From positions 141,784,188 through 141,848,187 of the forward strand of contig NC_066580.1 of the NCBI RefSeq assembly GCF_024323335.1: a stretch of DNA of 64,000 bases, written 5' to 3'. A program made the translations under genes and the position numbers. The notes beneath the pieces were generated by a model that worked only from the letters and a program-made list of their open reading frames with translations, was not told where the DNA came from and ran no database searches. Of this stretch, positions 33,916-47,818 are shown piece after piece. Each line of letters begins with the position of its first letter. Position 1 is the first letter of the stretch. This DNA is from Lathyrus oleraceus (Eukaryota > Streptophyta > Magnoliopsida > Fabales > Fabaceae).

Positions 33916-35127
33916 CAAGAGCTCTCCTCCTCACCCAAGCGGTGTAAGGTTCCAAAGCAATGCAATTCTTCGGACCAAGCTCATTCCTCCATTTCCTATG
34001 AACTTTGCGCCAGACGCGGACCATCCTATCCTTCAGGTTTTGGGGATATTTACCCTCTTGAAAGAATAATCCTTCCAACGAAATGTTATTAGGTTTATCC
34101 TTTAAGGAGAACCCAAGCTGACGGCGAGCCAAAGTAGGGTTGTAGTTAATTCCACCACATGTACCAAGAAGAGGGACATTGGAGAATTCACCACAAGAGT
34201 CAATAATCTGAACGCCATCATAAACACGGTTATACCAAGAGATATCATCATTAGTAAGAGACATTAGTCTCGTGGACCACCGCAGACATCCCTTGTTCTC
34301 CTTGAAGGCAAGCGTCTGAGGTAAGTGAGAAATAAACCACTTGTACAACAAAGGAAGACAACATACAATGGAACCACCACCCTTTGCATTCCTCATATGC
34401 AAAGAGAAATAAGTGTCACCCAACAGAGTCGGAACGAGATTAAGAGAAGAGAAAATCCTAATAGTGTTCACATCACAAAATTGTCGATGTTGGGAAATAA
34501 CACTAGCCCATAGATGAGGAGTACAAATATGGCTTCAAAAGCTTCCTTACTAATGGCCTTCCCAAACAAAGTAGCTTTGGAAATCAGAAAATCAGATGGG
34601 AGACCTTGAATTCCACCCTAGGTAGTCATATTAGAAACAATGTCAGATACATCCACATGAAGCATTTCAGCAATCTCTTGAGAAGACGGAATCTTCTCTA
34701 ATCCACTGAACGACACCTGGTCCAGAATAGGTATACCCACATGATAGGCATACTCCTCAAGCGTAGGCAAAAGCTGGAAATCCGGAAAAGTGAAGCATCG
34801 ATACAAAGGATCGTAGAACTGCACCAATACACTTATCAGACCTTCATCCACCTTAGTAGAAATAATAGACAGGAGCTTCCCATGGCGAGCTTTGAACTCC
34901 AAGGGCTCTAATACATAAGATGTCAAACTCCTTAACTCTTTCAAGTCGGGTTGTCGGAAACTGTACTTCTTCGTATTCCTTCTTTGCTTATCCATGTCTG
35001 AAAATTTGCAAATAGACCTCTTAAGTTCCTTGAAATTTTTTATTGTTGATGATATGGATGCATATGAATGCATGAATGCATGGATGCAACAATCACACTC
35101 AAGGATCAAGCAAGTCACACCACACAA
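33911..35127 (-). pseudogene. ORF1 of element A, N-terminal part (split by element B)
   Basis: The frame opens at 35127 and shows FRQPDLKELRSLTSYVLEP, LVQFYDPLYRCFTFPDFQLL and PTLEEYAYHVGIPILDQ, as in ORF1 of B. A TAG at about 34618 replaces a Lys codon. A one-base loss near 34480 shifts the frame, and the rest (34471 down) is open with GDTYFSLHMRNAKGGG and EPYTAWVRRRALEY. At 33911 the reading runs into the LTR of B, which adds 14 foreign residues (starting CKTLIL) before a stop. The C-terminal part continues at 11567. An in-frame 3-base difference from B near 35040 is compatible with coding from the upstream ATG. Confidence 0.87.
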
Positions 35128-35899
35128 AGGTCACGGGATGGCTCACGTCATCATCAATATCAATCATCCATTTTGGTGGATTATGGCTTACACCTTATCA
35201 ACACCCAAGTTCCATTGATATTGAGGATGTACGAGAACAGATCAACCGCGAATCAAGGGTTTATTGTAAGTCACGAGCATGGAGTCTCGATTAAGAACCA
35301 CCCAACAGGAGTGTACTATGGTTAAACCTGACAATCATGTTCTAAAAGGGTCCCCATAGTCATCATCTCATCTTTCGGATATTATCGGATAAAACGACTA
35401 CTCGTTTTCCAAAAATATCCTTAATAGGGACTCTTATGAGTGTAGTATCGCGTAACAATCGTATCAAATATTACACTTGAACGACCTTTGCACTACGTCC
35501 TAGAATAGGCCAAGATGGGCTAGGTATTTAGGGTCCTTGGCTTCTAAGGTTTATATTGGAAAGAGTAATGCCTAACCACGACTACTCGTGTGACATTATT
35601 GATCCCAACAAGACCTCCACCAAGTTAATGGGCTTGCAAGTAAACTTGTTAAGGAATAACTCCACAAAAGTCAACAAGACTATGCCTTACTCCTATCATA
35701 ACTGCACTCGAGTTCGGGTATAGAACTCATCTCACAGGAAACCACCAAGCATACAAGCAATTAATATATCAAGCAATTCATACATTACAAACAATACAGT
35801 CATCCCAAATTTGCACAAAAATATGCCACAAATAAATATAAACATACAACACACATTAGCAAAAAGTAGGCTAAACCGACTAGAGAATATCTTTTATCG
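35128..35899 (-). other. leader between PBS and ORF1 of element A
   Basis: No gene is supported. It contains the inverted repeat 35149-35164 / 35214-35229 that matches the one in B, with a compensating base-pair change. Confidence 0.72.
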
Positions 35900-35917
35900 T
35901 CCCCAGCAGAGTTGCGA
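35900..35917 (-). promoter_or_regulatory. primer binding site of element A (two changes)
   Basis: The plus strand reads TCCCCAGCAGAGTTGCGA, the complement of the B primer site apart from two substitutions. It starts six bases inside the 5' LTR boundary, as in B. Confidence 0.75.
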
Positions 35918-35923
35918 CTTTTC

Positions 35924-38900
35924 TGTAGCGGGGTTTTCGTTACCTTTAGGTTTATTGTCTAAACCAAAAGTAAAAATACAATTCGAGTCGCCACCGCACT
36001 TTTATTTGTCCAAAGGAAAGGCTAAAATGCGAACAAAAGCCAAGGTAAGAATTTTTTCAAATAAAAAACTAATAAAAATGTCAGAGATCTGGGTAAGGGG
36101 GTTGGTTATGAAATGGGAAGGTTTTACGGACCCAAAACATCCTTAGTACTCTAAGGGAACCCTTTTTGCAAATATGTGTTGTAGGTTGGTATTTGTGAAA
36201 AGATTCGTACAAAAGATTGGGGGGATGAGAAGAGAATAGATTATACTTACAAATTTGTTGTTTTAATGGATGAACCCATTGCCTACGTACCATCACAAAG
36301 GAGGATCAAAACCTCGTAGTTCGGGGTAAAAATCTCAAAGATTGGTGAATTGATTTGACCAAAAGCCTTAAGGTCTTTTATTATCAAAGGGAGAAAACTC
36401 AACCTAAACCAACAATCCAACATGTGAGGAAGGCTTCAACATGCTAGTGAGGGGTTAACCCTATAATAAGCATGGAAGACTTATAATCCAATCACTAAGG
36501 ATGAGGTAAGATTTACATCAACCACTATGATAACTCAAACCTATGACTAATTTTTATGAAAAGTTTTAACAAAGGTGGCCATTGGAACCACAAAAATAAC
36601 TTGAAGTGAGTTTTATTTACAAGTTAGATGTATTTAGAAAATGAAGTCAAAGTTGGATTAATGTTTGTTCACAATGAGTATTGACGAAAAGAGTTTTGAA
36701 AATTCAAAGGCTTAAGGCCTAGGTTTCTAATTTGAAACAAAGTCAAAGTTAAAAAAAATGATTTTCTTGAAATCATAGAGATGATTCAAGATGCTCCTTT
36801 CCTTTGGACTTAGCACACAATCAAGCAATCAAACAATTTGGATTCAAGCTCCTAGGATCTCCATTTGGCTTGTCTCTCTTAACTTGGCTACTCATGACAA
36901 TGGTCCTCCTTTACTATCTCAAGATGGAATCCCTATCACACAAGAGCAAACATCAAAAAGTTCACAATACAATAAGAGGAATTGACAAAGAATCAGTTTA
37001 GATGAGAAGTCCTTTCATGTCAACTTTGAAATTTAGCATTCTAAAGGCATGAGGCCTAGTTGCTCTTCAACAAGTTTAGCATTCTAAAGGCATGAGGCCT
37101 AGTTGCTCTTGAACCCCTCTTTGCATTGAGTTCACACAAAACAAAGACAAAATAAACATAAGACAACAATATATTTATATACAAAAATGTATTCAAATGA
37201 GCAAAAGGCAAATGACATAAACATAAGTATGTGCTCAAGTGAGCCAAATGAAAAGCAATATGAATACATGAGCAAGAAAATAAATGGTATTAAAAGTAAA
37301 GGGCAAGAAATTAAATGCTTAAATTAAAGTTAGTAATTAGTGAAGTTATGTTAGTTTGTCATAAGACAATGTAGCGTTATGTTAAGCTATCGTAAGTGTA
37401 CTAATGTAGTAGTCACACCTATCCGAGGTCGGTCAATAAAACTATAGGCAAATAAACACAAGTTAGAGATCATGACTAGTAAGCCAAGCTCCACAAACTT
37501 GTCATGCCAAAACAAAAGGGGAAGGGCCTTGTATGGACTTTAGGTTTTCTGCTTGACCAAGAAGCAACCTATCTTGGACATAAAACAACTCACTTGATCT
37601 TGGATCAAGTTGAGTTTGGTTTGGATCAAAGAAGGTTAAGCCTCTCATTTATCAATACCAACCATAAGACATTAACTCATTGGCCAAATAATGAAAAGAA
37701 TGGGATGAAGATGAAAGGGGGGGGGGGGGGGGGGAAGAGAATCCAAGTATCAAACTCAAATGATCAAATGTGAACCAAGTCATCATCAATCAATGCTAAA
37801 CAGAAAAGAAATGAAGATTACAAGTCAAAAAGTCAAACATAATTTTTTGGTATTTTTTAAATTAAAAAATAAATGCAAAATAAAATAATCAAAATATGGT
37901 CAAACCTCAAATTTAATTCAAATCAACTTCAACAAGTCCAATTAAATTCTCATAGGTCTAACAAGGTCAAACAAAGTTTGACAAATTTTCTCAACAATTT
38001 TGGAAATCAGAAACTATTTAAAACCAATTAAAAACATTAAAAAATATCACAATACGAACTAAAATCTCAAATAAATCTCAAATCAAATCAGAAATTGATG
38101 AGACTATTCTTCATTGACTTATCATGATCCATAGCTGTTAGGAAAATATTTTTGGATTTTTCAAATATCAAAAAGTAATTAAAAATGAATTAAAACTATT
38201 AAAAATCAAATAATTCACAAAAAATATAAAATGAAATCACAAAAATAATTAAAAATCAAAATATGAAACTAGATTTTTCAAGAAAATTTTTGGCATTGGT
38301 CTCATATTTTTGTGACTTCAAATAAATTTTCTATGAATTTTTGAAAATAAAAGGAATTAACTGAAATTAAAAGAAAATAGGAATAATAGAAAAAAGCGCA
38401 GCCACCAGATCAAAGTCATTAAATGACGTGGCAAGGAGAAACGGCTCAGATGCAAGTGCGCATGGTGGACTTAAGTCAAACGCGTGACATAATGCATTAA
38501 ATCAAGTAATCACAATGGATGGTCAGAATTATAACATTGAGACACGATCCAAGGGCTGGGAACCACCATCTTTTCCGATGAGATACTAGATTCCGGCCAC
38601 CACTTGTAGAGAAAAAAATGTAATGAAAATGAAAAATAAGGACATCAAAATGAAGATCATGTGATGTACATCACCCCTATGCCCATGGATCTTCCTCACT
38701 CTTCCTATTTAGAGATAAATATGAGATGGAAGATCATGGTATGTCAACTGGAAACGCACGAAATGAACAATTGAGACCACCACTGGCCTGCCTCAAGTGT
38801 GAGAACTTCAGAAAACCAAATAAACCAAAGAAAACTACATTGAATTGCAAGATCTAGATCCAAAAAGTTTGAAGTTCTACCTCTGAAATGGAGTTTCTAA

Positions 38901-40641
38901 GGCCACGAATTCTTCAAGATCTTGATCTGGAGATGTAATGGAGATTATAGGCTAAGGAATTGAGCTTTGAAAATCAATTAATGATGTTGAATTTCAAGCT
39001 TGAAAAAGAGAGAAAAATCTGAAAATTCCTTTGGTAATGGTTGGTATTTCAATTCTGCAGCACTTCAGGTCTCCACCAGGTTGAAAAATGAATGAGATTG
39101 AGTCTTTATTTATAGCTGAAGAGGGTTGTGTAGCATGGTTCCCTCGTGTGCCTGGAATTTGAACTTTTCTTGCATGGGCCTGTGCAAGTGTGTAGCAGGC
39201 CCAAAAATGAGTGAAACACCTTGCTAATACCTCATGGAATGGATTTGGACGTGCACAATGAACTGAACAAGCTTACATACCAGATTATAACATGAAATGC
39301 CAAAATGGTCATAAAGAAAGAACTCTTCAAAACTCACACATGGAAAGTCCAAAAAAGTAATGTGAGTAATGGTTGGAAAGCCCTTCAAATAAGGAACACA
39401 AGTCATGTTGGGAAAAAAATCATTTGGCATTTGGAAATTAATGAAAACTGGCTGTGAAAGTTTGGGCACAAAACATGTCTAAGTCACTCTTTGAAAATTT
39501 TCACCAAAAGCAGGTCTCTTCAAGCCCCTCTGTTTCCTTGATTAAAGCTTCACATGAGAAAACCTACAACATGAAAGTTGTAGATCTTTTCAAGATGATC
39601 AATTTGGACTTAAATTTTGCATCATTTGGATTTTTCATGAGAAAGGTATGGGCACTTGAAGTTAGGCATTTTTCAAATTCAATGACTTAGGTCTAAGGTG
39701 ACCTATAATGTTTTATATTATCACATGTATTTACTTTAGGATTATGAAATTTTGTCCAACATAACATTTTAATTAGACATATTAAGCTTTCCAATTCATT
39801 TGGTCTCACCTCAAAATAATAAAAATTAAGGAAGTTAGGTCCTTGAGAAGTTGACCCAAAATTAGAGTTTTAGTCAAAATGACCTATAATGTTTGGAAAT
39901 GAATGATGACCTTCCAAGTTTCAAATGGATTTCTGATGAACATGGAAGTAGTTTATATGGTTCTTAAGAACATTTTTTCTCTTGGGGTCATCTTCATTTG
40001 ATAAAGACATCACAAGTTATATTTTAGTGGACCTTAGTTTAGTCAGATGACTTGACTGGTCAACTTTTCAAAGCCAAGCTTCCAATCTTGATGAATTAAT
40101 GATTGAGGTTCCTCAAATAGGCTCATATATGCATAAAATTATGAATTAAAGAACTTCCCTTGATTTAATTTGATCATAGGTTGAGGTGGCTTCATGAGCA
40201 AGGCACAATCAAGGCACAATTGAATTAGGGTTTCTTTGGGAAACAATCCTCAAGCCCTTTGGGTTATCTTGATCAAATTGGCAAATTGAGATAATTGGGA
40301 GACATATATGATGATTAGGAACTTTGTGGACCATTTCCATGCTTTTTCTCATCTTCATATAGCCATTTCATTAAGTTAGGAGCCTTCTAGAAGCATTGGA
40401 GCACATGATCACTTGATCTTCAAAACAAAAAGAATTAGTGACAGATTTTTTGTGCTTTTGGTTAGTAATCAAATAAGAAAAGCAATAATATGCAATACAA
40501 GCATGCTTGGTGGTCTCAAAACACTCAAACAAATCCCAACCCTAGGCTTAAGGAATCAAACATGCTTTGATCCTTGAGGCAATGCACTGAGCAATGATAT
40601 GATGCCATGAGGGATCTTAGGGTCAAAATTAGGGTCTTACA
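35924..40641 (-). repeat. 5' LTR of element A (4718 bp)
   Basis: Bounded by TGTAGCGGGG and GGGTCTTACA. It has the TATA box at 39107-39115, a 43-bp direct repeat (37036 and 37079), a short palindrome at 38661-38674 and an 18-base G run at 37717-37734. It is clearly related to the LTRs of B but belongs to a different subgroup, closer to the LTR of element E. No gene is supported within it. Confidence 0.94.
37717..37734 (+). repeat. 18-base poly-G tract in LTR of element A
   Basis: The other family LTRs have A/G-rich runs (AAAAAGAAAAAGAAG) at this place. Uninterrupted G runs of this length are rare and unstable; the count may be a sequencing or assembly estimate. Confidence 0.8.
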
Positions 40642-43600
40642 ACTCCTAGGGAGCCCTTTTTGTGTGCATATGTATTTGGTACAAAAGTGATGTTTACAAA
40701 CAGATAAAATGGGGGATGAGAAAAAGAATTCATTAATTATATTTTTGTGTTTGACAAGCCCTTTGGACTCGTGCCTACGTACCAACATAAAAATGAGGGA
40801 TCAAAACCTCGTAGTTCGTGATACAAATTTCAAAGTGGATGCATTGCTTTTAACAAAAATTAAGTTTGAAACGCACAAAGGCCTAAAAATGGTTTGAATG
40901 AGTTAGTTCTTTTTGGCTTTTTGAAAGTTTAAGTCAAGTGTAGTTAAGTTTACTTACAAATTTGATTTAAGAAAAGAAATTTGAAAATGCTATGGCATAA
41001 GGCCAAGATTTCTATCTTTTTTGCAAAATTGTCAAATTTTAGAACAAAATAAGTTCAATCAAAGAAGATTCTGAAAAAGGGGGGGAGAGATTTTGAAATT
41101 AAAGAAATGGGGATAAGATGAAGAGACTAATCCTATGCATAAAATTAAAAGTTGAGAGTTGAAAAGATCTGACCAAATGGGTAGCAATCCAATAGACAAA
41201 AATGTCAATAGAAACCAAGAATTCCCTTGGACATTTAGAATCAAGCAACACACAAATGCACAATTATATTATCTTGAAGAGCAAAGGCATCAAATAAAGA
41301 TAGCCACATCCAAGCTTTAGCCATTCCAAGATCTTCTTCAAATTAGCCCATGTAACAGATGAATTCCACAAGTCACAGGTTCAAAATAACAGCTACACAA
41401 TGATCATGTTACAGATGAACTCAGAGGGATCTTGAATGATGTATCAGATGAAGTTCAAATTGCAAGCACTTGGTGTCTCAACAAGTTGGCATTAGCCAAG
41501 TCCTTTAGCCTAGGAATGTTGCCTAAGTTCTAAGTCCATTTGTCCAAGATCAAGCCAACAGTCCACACAAAAGTTTTTTAGGCTTTTTTGTTGTTATTAT
41601 GTACATTAATGGTCAAAGACCACACAAACAAGCAAGGTATACACAAACAAGATATATCACACAATATGGTCCAAGTGGACAATGTGAAAATTGCATTAAC
41701 ATAAACAATTAGAATGATATGAATAATGGCAAATGAATAAGGGCTGGAGTTAAATGACATTAACGTAAATGGCTTGAAATTAAGGGTTAGTTGTTAATGA
41801 GTTAGAAGTTAGTATTGTTTTGCTTTTGCTTTTAATTTTAAGGCATTCTTTGGAGAACACTCAACCCACTTATCACAAGCATGGATCCTTGAGCCAAGAC
41901 ACCTTCCAAAGAAAGGAAAAAAAGGCCAAGTTTCCACACAATACCATGAAAGAGGGGAGACTTACAATCTCACTAACTAGAATGCTATGCCTTTTGTGTC
42001 ACAAATTTAGCGCTATGTTAAGCAACTGTAATTGGACTTATGTAGAAGTCAAAACTATTTGAGGTCGGGAAATAGAATTTTGGTGTTAATGCATGTTAGA
42101 GACATAGTATAATGGACTATGCTCATGAAACATAACACACATAAAAAGAATATCCAAAAGAGGTGGCCTAATCTCATCCATACTCATGTTGATTTTTCAA
42201 TCAACTAGATTTAGGACTTTGAGATATCATAGGCCAAATGAGATGAATTCATAAATAAGGGGAATGAGATGAAAAGGGAGGGGAATGGATCAAAACTCAA
42301 ATTGATCAAAGGAGGATTTTTACCAAATTAATATCATCCATTCATTTTGGGAGATGGAATGTACATTCCATAAATCCCCTAAATCCAATGATATTAACTT
42401 GACAAAGTCAAATCAATCTTGACCAAGGTTCAACAACAAGAGTCAAACTCAAACAAGTCATCACAATTGGTCAACAAAATTAATTGGCATTTATTCAAAT
42501 TAAAAATACTAAAATAAGGCATTTAAATTAAATATGGTTTGTCAAATTCCTAAAACCTCATCAAAACACCAAATTAATGGCCATGAGATTTATTATTGGT
42601 CAAACAAGGTCAACGGACCTTGGAGAAAAAAATTCATGAGTATTTTTAAATAATTAAAAACAAATGCAAAATCAATTAAATCATGAAAAATATTATCAAT
42701 GATCCAAAAAATAATTTAAATTCAGAATATGAAAGAGGAAATTTTTTGGTGAAACTCTCATATTTTTTGGATCAATATTACAATTAATATGAATTAATGA
42801 AAATAAAACAATTAAATGAAATTCAAATAATCAGAAAAAATGTGGACCACTTGATCTCTCTCATTAATTGAGGTGGCAGATCAAGTGGCCAGAAGCGCGC
42901 GTTCCATGGTGCACTGCAATTAACGCGGCATAGGTTTGGTATTTAAAAGCAACACAAGAGATTAAAAAACTTTGAACCAGATCAATGGCTCTGAACACTT
43001 CCAGCGTATCGCCGGCGTCCAAAGGCCAACCATCTACTCCGGTGACCCCGGCCGGACTAGTTCACTCATCACCATCAAGAAAATGAAAAAGGAGGACATG
43101 ATTTGAAACAAAAAATAGCGTAGAGCACGAATCTGACCTTAATTTTGACTAACTCCACATATATAGGAAGATATGAGGAGTTGAATTTTGAGGTGTGTCA
43201 ACTGAGTTGCTTCGATTTAACCTCTAAGCAACTCAATCTTCTTGCCTACATTGGTAGGAATTCAGACAACCAAAGATCCAAGAGAATCGAGTGAAATTGA
43301 GAGAGAATCGAAGAGATGAAATTTTCTAGAAAATACCTTCAATGTAGGTCTGGATTCAACTGTTCTTGCTTTGGCTCGTGCTTGATCTTGCTCAGTATGC
43401 TTGCAAAAGTAGATTAGAATGCACAAAAGGTCTTGGATCCCTGGAGTTTTGAATCTCAAAACAATGAGGTTCCAACTCAATTTCCAAAGGAAATTCTCAG
43501 GATTATCCTCTCAAATGGAAGGGTTTGGTGTTTGGGATCAAAGTTGGCGCGAAGGGGTCTCCAATTCTCAGCATATGGAGCTCTATTTATAGCTGGATCA

Positions 43601-45086
43601 TGTGATATTTGCACCTTCCAAATGAGTTTCCAAAATTGGCAATGAGTGATGCATGTGTGCATGGGCATGTTCAGGCCCATGAGACAATTCCTTTAGGTCC
43701 CTAATTGAGTGTGAGTAAGTCTGAAATCAAATTGGAATGCTAGGCAATTGTACATGGAAGCCTGAAGTTTGATTTTTGCCAAATGATGATGCAATGTTCA
43801 AGCCATGCGCAACCCTAGCGAATTTTGTCCAAAATGGATGAAATTGGACTATTTGGAAAGGTTAGATCAATAGGAACTACTTCCATGTTTAACACTTTTC
43901 CATTTGAATCTTGTATCATGATGAATTTTGAGGTGGAAGTTTGGAAATTTCAACATATCAAAAAAAATTATGTGTCAAGCCATATATCTCAATACTCCAT
44001 CTTGCTTAACTGTTTATGTGAGCTTCAAATGAGAAACGTGTCTTCATCAAAGTTCTAGATGTTTCAAATACCTTCAAAATGGTCACTAATTTCATGTCAT
44101 TTGGATTTGAAATGATAGAGTTATGCATTTTTGAAGTTTGGAAAAATCACTTGTTCAGTGATATAGGTCAAAAGTGACCTATAATGTAACCTCATATCAC
44201 ATGCTCATAAAAGTTGAATTAGCTCTCATTCAAAACATAAAAGTTTAAGTAGACATCTTGAATTTGATTGTGCATCTTGGAAATCTTTCATCTCATAAAA
44301 ATTGAGCAAGTTATGGCCTTGAGAAGTGGACTTTCAAATTAGGGTTTAGACAAAATGACCTATAACGTTTCAACATAGAAAATGATTTTCCAAGCAAAAA
44401 TAGCTCTAGGTCTCAACATGAAAGTTGTTTGGAATGTCATTCATAATAATGTTTCTCTTTGAATCATTTTCATATGGTGAAAATTGTAGGAGATAGGGTC
44501 TAAGGAGACCCAGTTTTGATCAGATGAATTCATCTAGCCAACCACCATCAACCAACTTGCTAACCCTCAATTCTTTTGACTTTCTTGGCTCATGGTAGAT
44601 CATATATGCATAGGATGATGAATTTTTAAGTGTCCCTTGAGAAATTTGATCAATTATTAAGATAGCTTGTTGGAGAAGTTACTCAAGATACCCAATCAAA
44701 CTAGGGTTTCCAAGGCAAATCACCCTCGAACTCTTGAAGAAAACTTGATCAATGGAACTCATATATGATGCTCATAACCATTCTTGGATAAATTCATGGT
44801 TGTGCTCTTTGTCATGAGGGTCCTAAACCCTATATATGAACTTGATAGATCAATGGTGATCATGCCCTACCTACAAAAGAGTTAGGAAAATGCAAAGAAA
44901 CATTTTTGTATTTTGGTTAGTAAAATAATAATATACAAGTATGATACAATCACATAGTGCTTGGTGATCTCTCCCAAAACAAACCCAAGGAATAAGAATT
45001 AAGGATGAGGCCAAGGTATGATCCTAATGCTAATGCTTATGATGAAATTGCATGAAGGATCTTAGGCTCAAAATTTGGGTCTTACA
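40642..45086 (-). repeat. 3' LTR of element D, truncated by element A
   Basis: It starts at an internal LTR position matching 11791 of the B LTR and ends with GGGTCTTACA at 45086. The TATA box CTATAAATA is at 43584-43592. It lacks the 42-bp direct repeat and the palindromes found in the other LTRs, which marks a distinct subfamily. Confidence 0.88.
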
Positions 45087-47818
45087 ACTGTCCATATTTA
45101 AGGACATTCTAACTGAGGAGGCGAAGGTTAAAATCTTCATGTCGACTCAGTAGAATGGGCTTAAATAACAACATAGAAACAAATTTTGGTCCCTAAGAGA
45201 CCCCATGATGCAAATGATATGAATGCAATAGTTAATGCTCTATGGGGAAATATGGCCACAAAGGAAAAGAAATCAGGGAGACCAAAAGTGCGCAGGAGTA
45301 TAATGCATTCCATAAGGAAAACTCACTGGGGAGACAAAGACTCTCGGGGATAAAGGAGTTATGCGCAGGCCAGACTACGACTTAAAACTACTGGGGGGGC
45401 TCGAGGAATTCCATACAAACATGGAAAGACTCAGCCGGGGAAACAACAACATTTGCAGGGGATACGAGTAAGTCAGGATAAAACTGAAGTACTTGAATCA
45501 TGCCGGGAAAAGCGATTTCACTAAGGAAATGCGCACTCAACTCAACTGGGGAAGCAATAAACTTCAATACAGGAGGAGCAGAAATCTATTATCTACTACC
45601 TGTTACTGGGTGAGGAGATAATAAAGATCTGACAGAGAGAACATTCGTCATTGGTTAGGATGAACATATCAAGGATGAGTCACTGGGAAATGCCAGGAAG
45701 AAGTATTCATTACCGGTTATTGGGTAAGAATAACCTTACTGGGGAGAACTGCAGAAAATAGGATTTACAACTACTAGTTACATGGCAGAAGACCAAGGGT
45801 GAGAATATCCGTCATCGGTTAGGATGAACATATCAAGGATAAAATCGACAAGGAAGAAAATCCTTCATCGATTAAGATGAACATATCAAGGATAAACTTT
45901 CCTGGGAAATGTCAAGGAGGATACCCTTCATTAGTTAATATGAACATATCAAGGATAAACCAACTGAACAAAAAGTAGGAATTACATCTATCAAATGCTG
46001 GATAGAAGACCACCAAAGAGAAAATCCGTCACCGGTTAAGATGAATATATCAAGGATAGACTCTGCGAGGGGAGAAAATAGGAATTACATCTATCAGTTA
46101 CTGGATAGAATACCATGAGAGAGAATCCTTCACTGGTTAAAGTGAACATATTAAGGATAAACTCTGTGGAAGGGACAAAAGCAGGATTTACAACTACCGG
46201 CTACTGGGTAGAAGACCGCAAAGAGAAGGATACTTTTGCCTGGTATTGGGCAAGAAGTAACAAACTGCAAACTAAGAAGAATATTACCAGTTATTGGGCG
46301 ATAGACTCTTAGGAGACTCAAAGCATCTATCTAGGTAAGAGCTAGAAAGAAATAGTTAATTAAGACTCAACCCAATGAGGATATAACTCAAGGGGAGTGA
46401 TTCCATCCAGATAAACAACTGGCAAGGAAACTGAAGTAATAATCATCCATGAGGAACAACTCAGTGGGGAAGAGGAGAAAGGTTAAAGTCTTTCTGCATA
46501 AGGGGCTGACACTCTACAATTGAGGGAGGACAGACACCGAAATGTGTATGGGGATAAGGTACCGCCATACAGAAAATGAAAATCTCATATCGACAAATCA
46601 AACAAATATGATGGTGCCAATATGCAATTATGAAATTATATGAATGTATATGTATATGATGATTATGCTGACAAAACGATCACAAAGGATACAAAGGTGT
46701 CGCAAAGAATTTGAATAATCGGTACAGTCCTCGGGCAATCCGCAAAAGTGGGAGACAACTGCTGGAGAACAGAAAAATCAACAAACCAAAGGCTAAAACC
46801 TAGCCGAGGGAGGTGATCTGCTGAAGAGAGGCAAAATTACCGAGTCTGCAAGGAATTTTAGGTCTACGCCATATCAAATGGGAGACAACCATACAGAAGA
46901 TAAACACAAAATAGCTGCTCAGAAACCCAGAGGAAACTCTGACTGGGAGCGAGTCGGATGGCGACTGGTGGGGAAACCAATGTGATATACTGGGGAAAAG
47001 ATCTTACTCTGCTAAATATCAAACCTGTTGGGGAAATACAGAAACACTGCCGGGAAATAACACGCCGCAAGGTACTGAATCAACCAACTTAGCTGGGAAA
47101 AAGAATCGGATCTCCGCTAGGGAACAAACACTCCGCAGGGGGACCAGAACAACACAAACAACTAGGAACACCTGAAGGGTTAACTGCTTGGGGAACCTCT
47201 GATGTTTCGCACTTAAGGACTTGCCACTCTTCGAAGTGATGTTGATACTTCCTTTTAATTGCTTCAGAAATTTATTGTTTTTATATGTTTTAAGAAAAAG
47301 ATTTTGATTAAAAAATTTTAAATTTTCAAAATGATCATAATAAAATTTAAAATATTGGCTGAAGTAAATAAGAGTAGAAACAATTCGATAAAATCTCAAC
47401 TTTATTTAATGGGATGGTAGTTTGTAAATGATAAGACTCCATAGATTTTTACAAAGTTGAAAATGGTAATTTACATGGAAAAGGGTTAAATTGAATACAA
47501 ATGACCACTAATCCTTCTACCAATCCTTTGATATCCACTGTGCTCTTGACCGCTGCTGGGATGATGAATTGACGTCAACCCTTGTGCTCAAAGTTCTCCA
47601 AAATTTGAAGATCAGCAAAATACAGTTACTTGCCATAATCCCTAATTTTTGCATAAGTTTCCCTAAGGTGGGGTACTCAACTTATCGGGAAATTCTTTTA
47701 TTTTTATGTCTCTAATTTTTTCCTGGATCTCCCTTTCAGGTTTTCAATCCACCGAGACGCTTTTTTTTGCCTAAGCCGCCCTTTCGGGTTTTCAACTTAG
47801 CGAGTTGTTCTTTTCTTT
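45087..47818 (-). repeat. 3' UTR of element D with a local tandem repeat
   Basis: No gene is supported. Six copies of a unit with core GGTTAGGATGAACATATCAAGGATA lie at about 45644, 45808, 45860, 45923, 46024 and 46124 with uneven spacing. Copies of the TACCGGTTACTGGGTA motif occur near 45599, 45711, 46098, 46195 and 46286. The stem-loop set lies at 47651-47804. Confidence 0.78.
47651..47804 (-). other. tandem stem-loops just after the pol stop (element D)
   Basis: Units at 47651-47688, 47722-47756 and 47769-47804. Unit 1 has the stem ATAAGT/ACTTAT where element A has CTAGATT/AATCTAG, so both arms changed together. Unit 2 in sense RNA is CCU-GAAA-GGG with a U-G wobble. Unit 3 is CCC-GAAA-GGG inside CTAAG/CTTAG. 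Confidence 0.6.

Larger units (their letters stand above)
33911..40641 (-). mobile_element. Ogre-type element A, right part (5' LTR to ORF1)
   Basis: This is the 5' end of the element whose other part lies at 1-11567: 5' LTR, tRNA-Arg-type PBS, leader and the first part of ORF1. Its outer end at 40641 abuts a related LTR at an internal LTR position (ACTCCTAGGGAGCCC), which shows that A inserted into another copy of its own family, element D. The partner duplication (ACTCC expected) would lie left of the window. Confidence 0.92.

Noticed and set aside
33866..34471. A 201-codon frame that looks like a complete ORF1 C-terminus
   Set aside because: Its last 14 residues come from the LTR of B; the true ORF1 continues at 11567.
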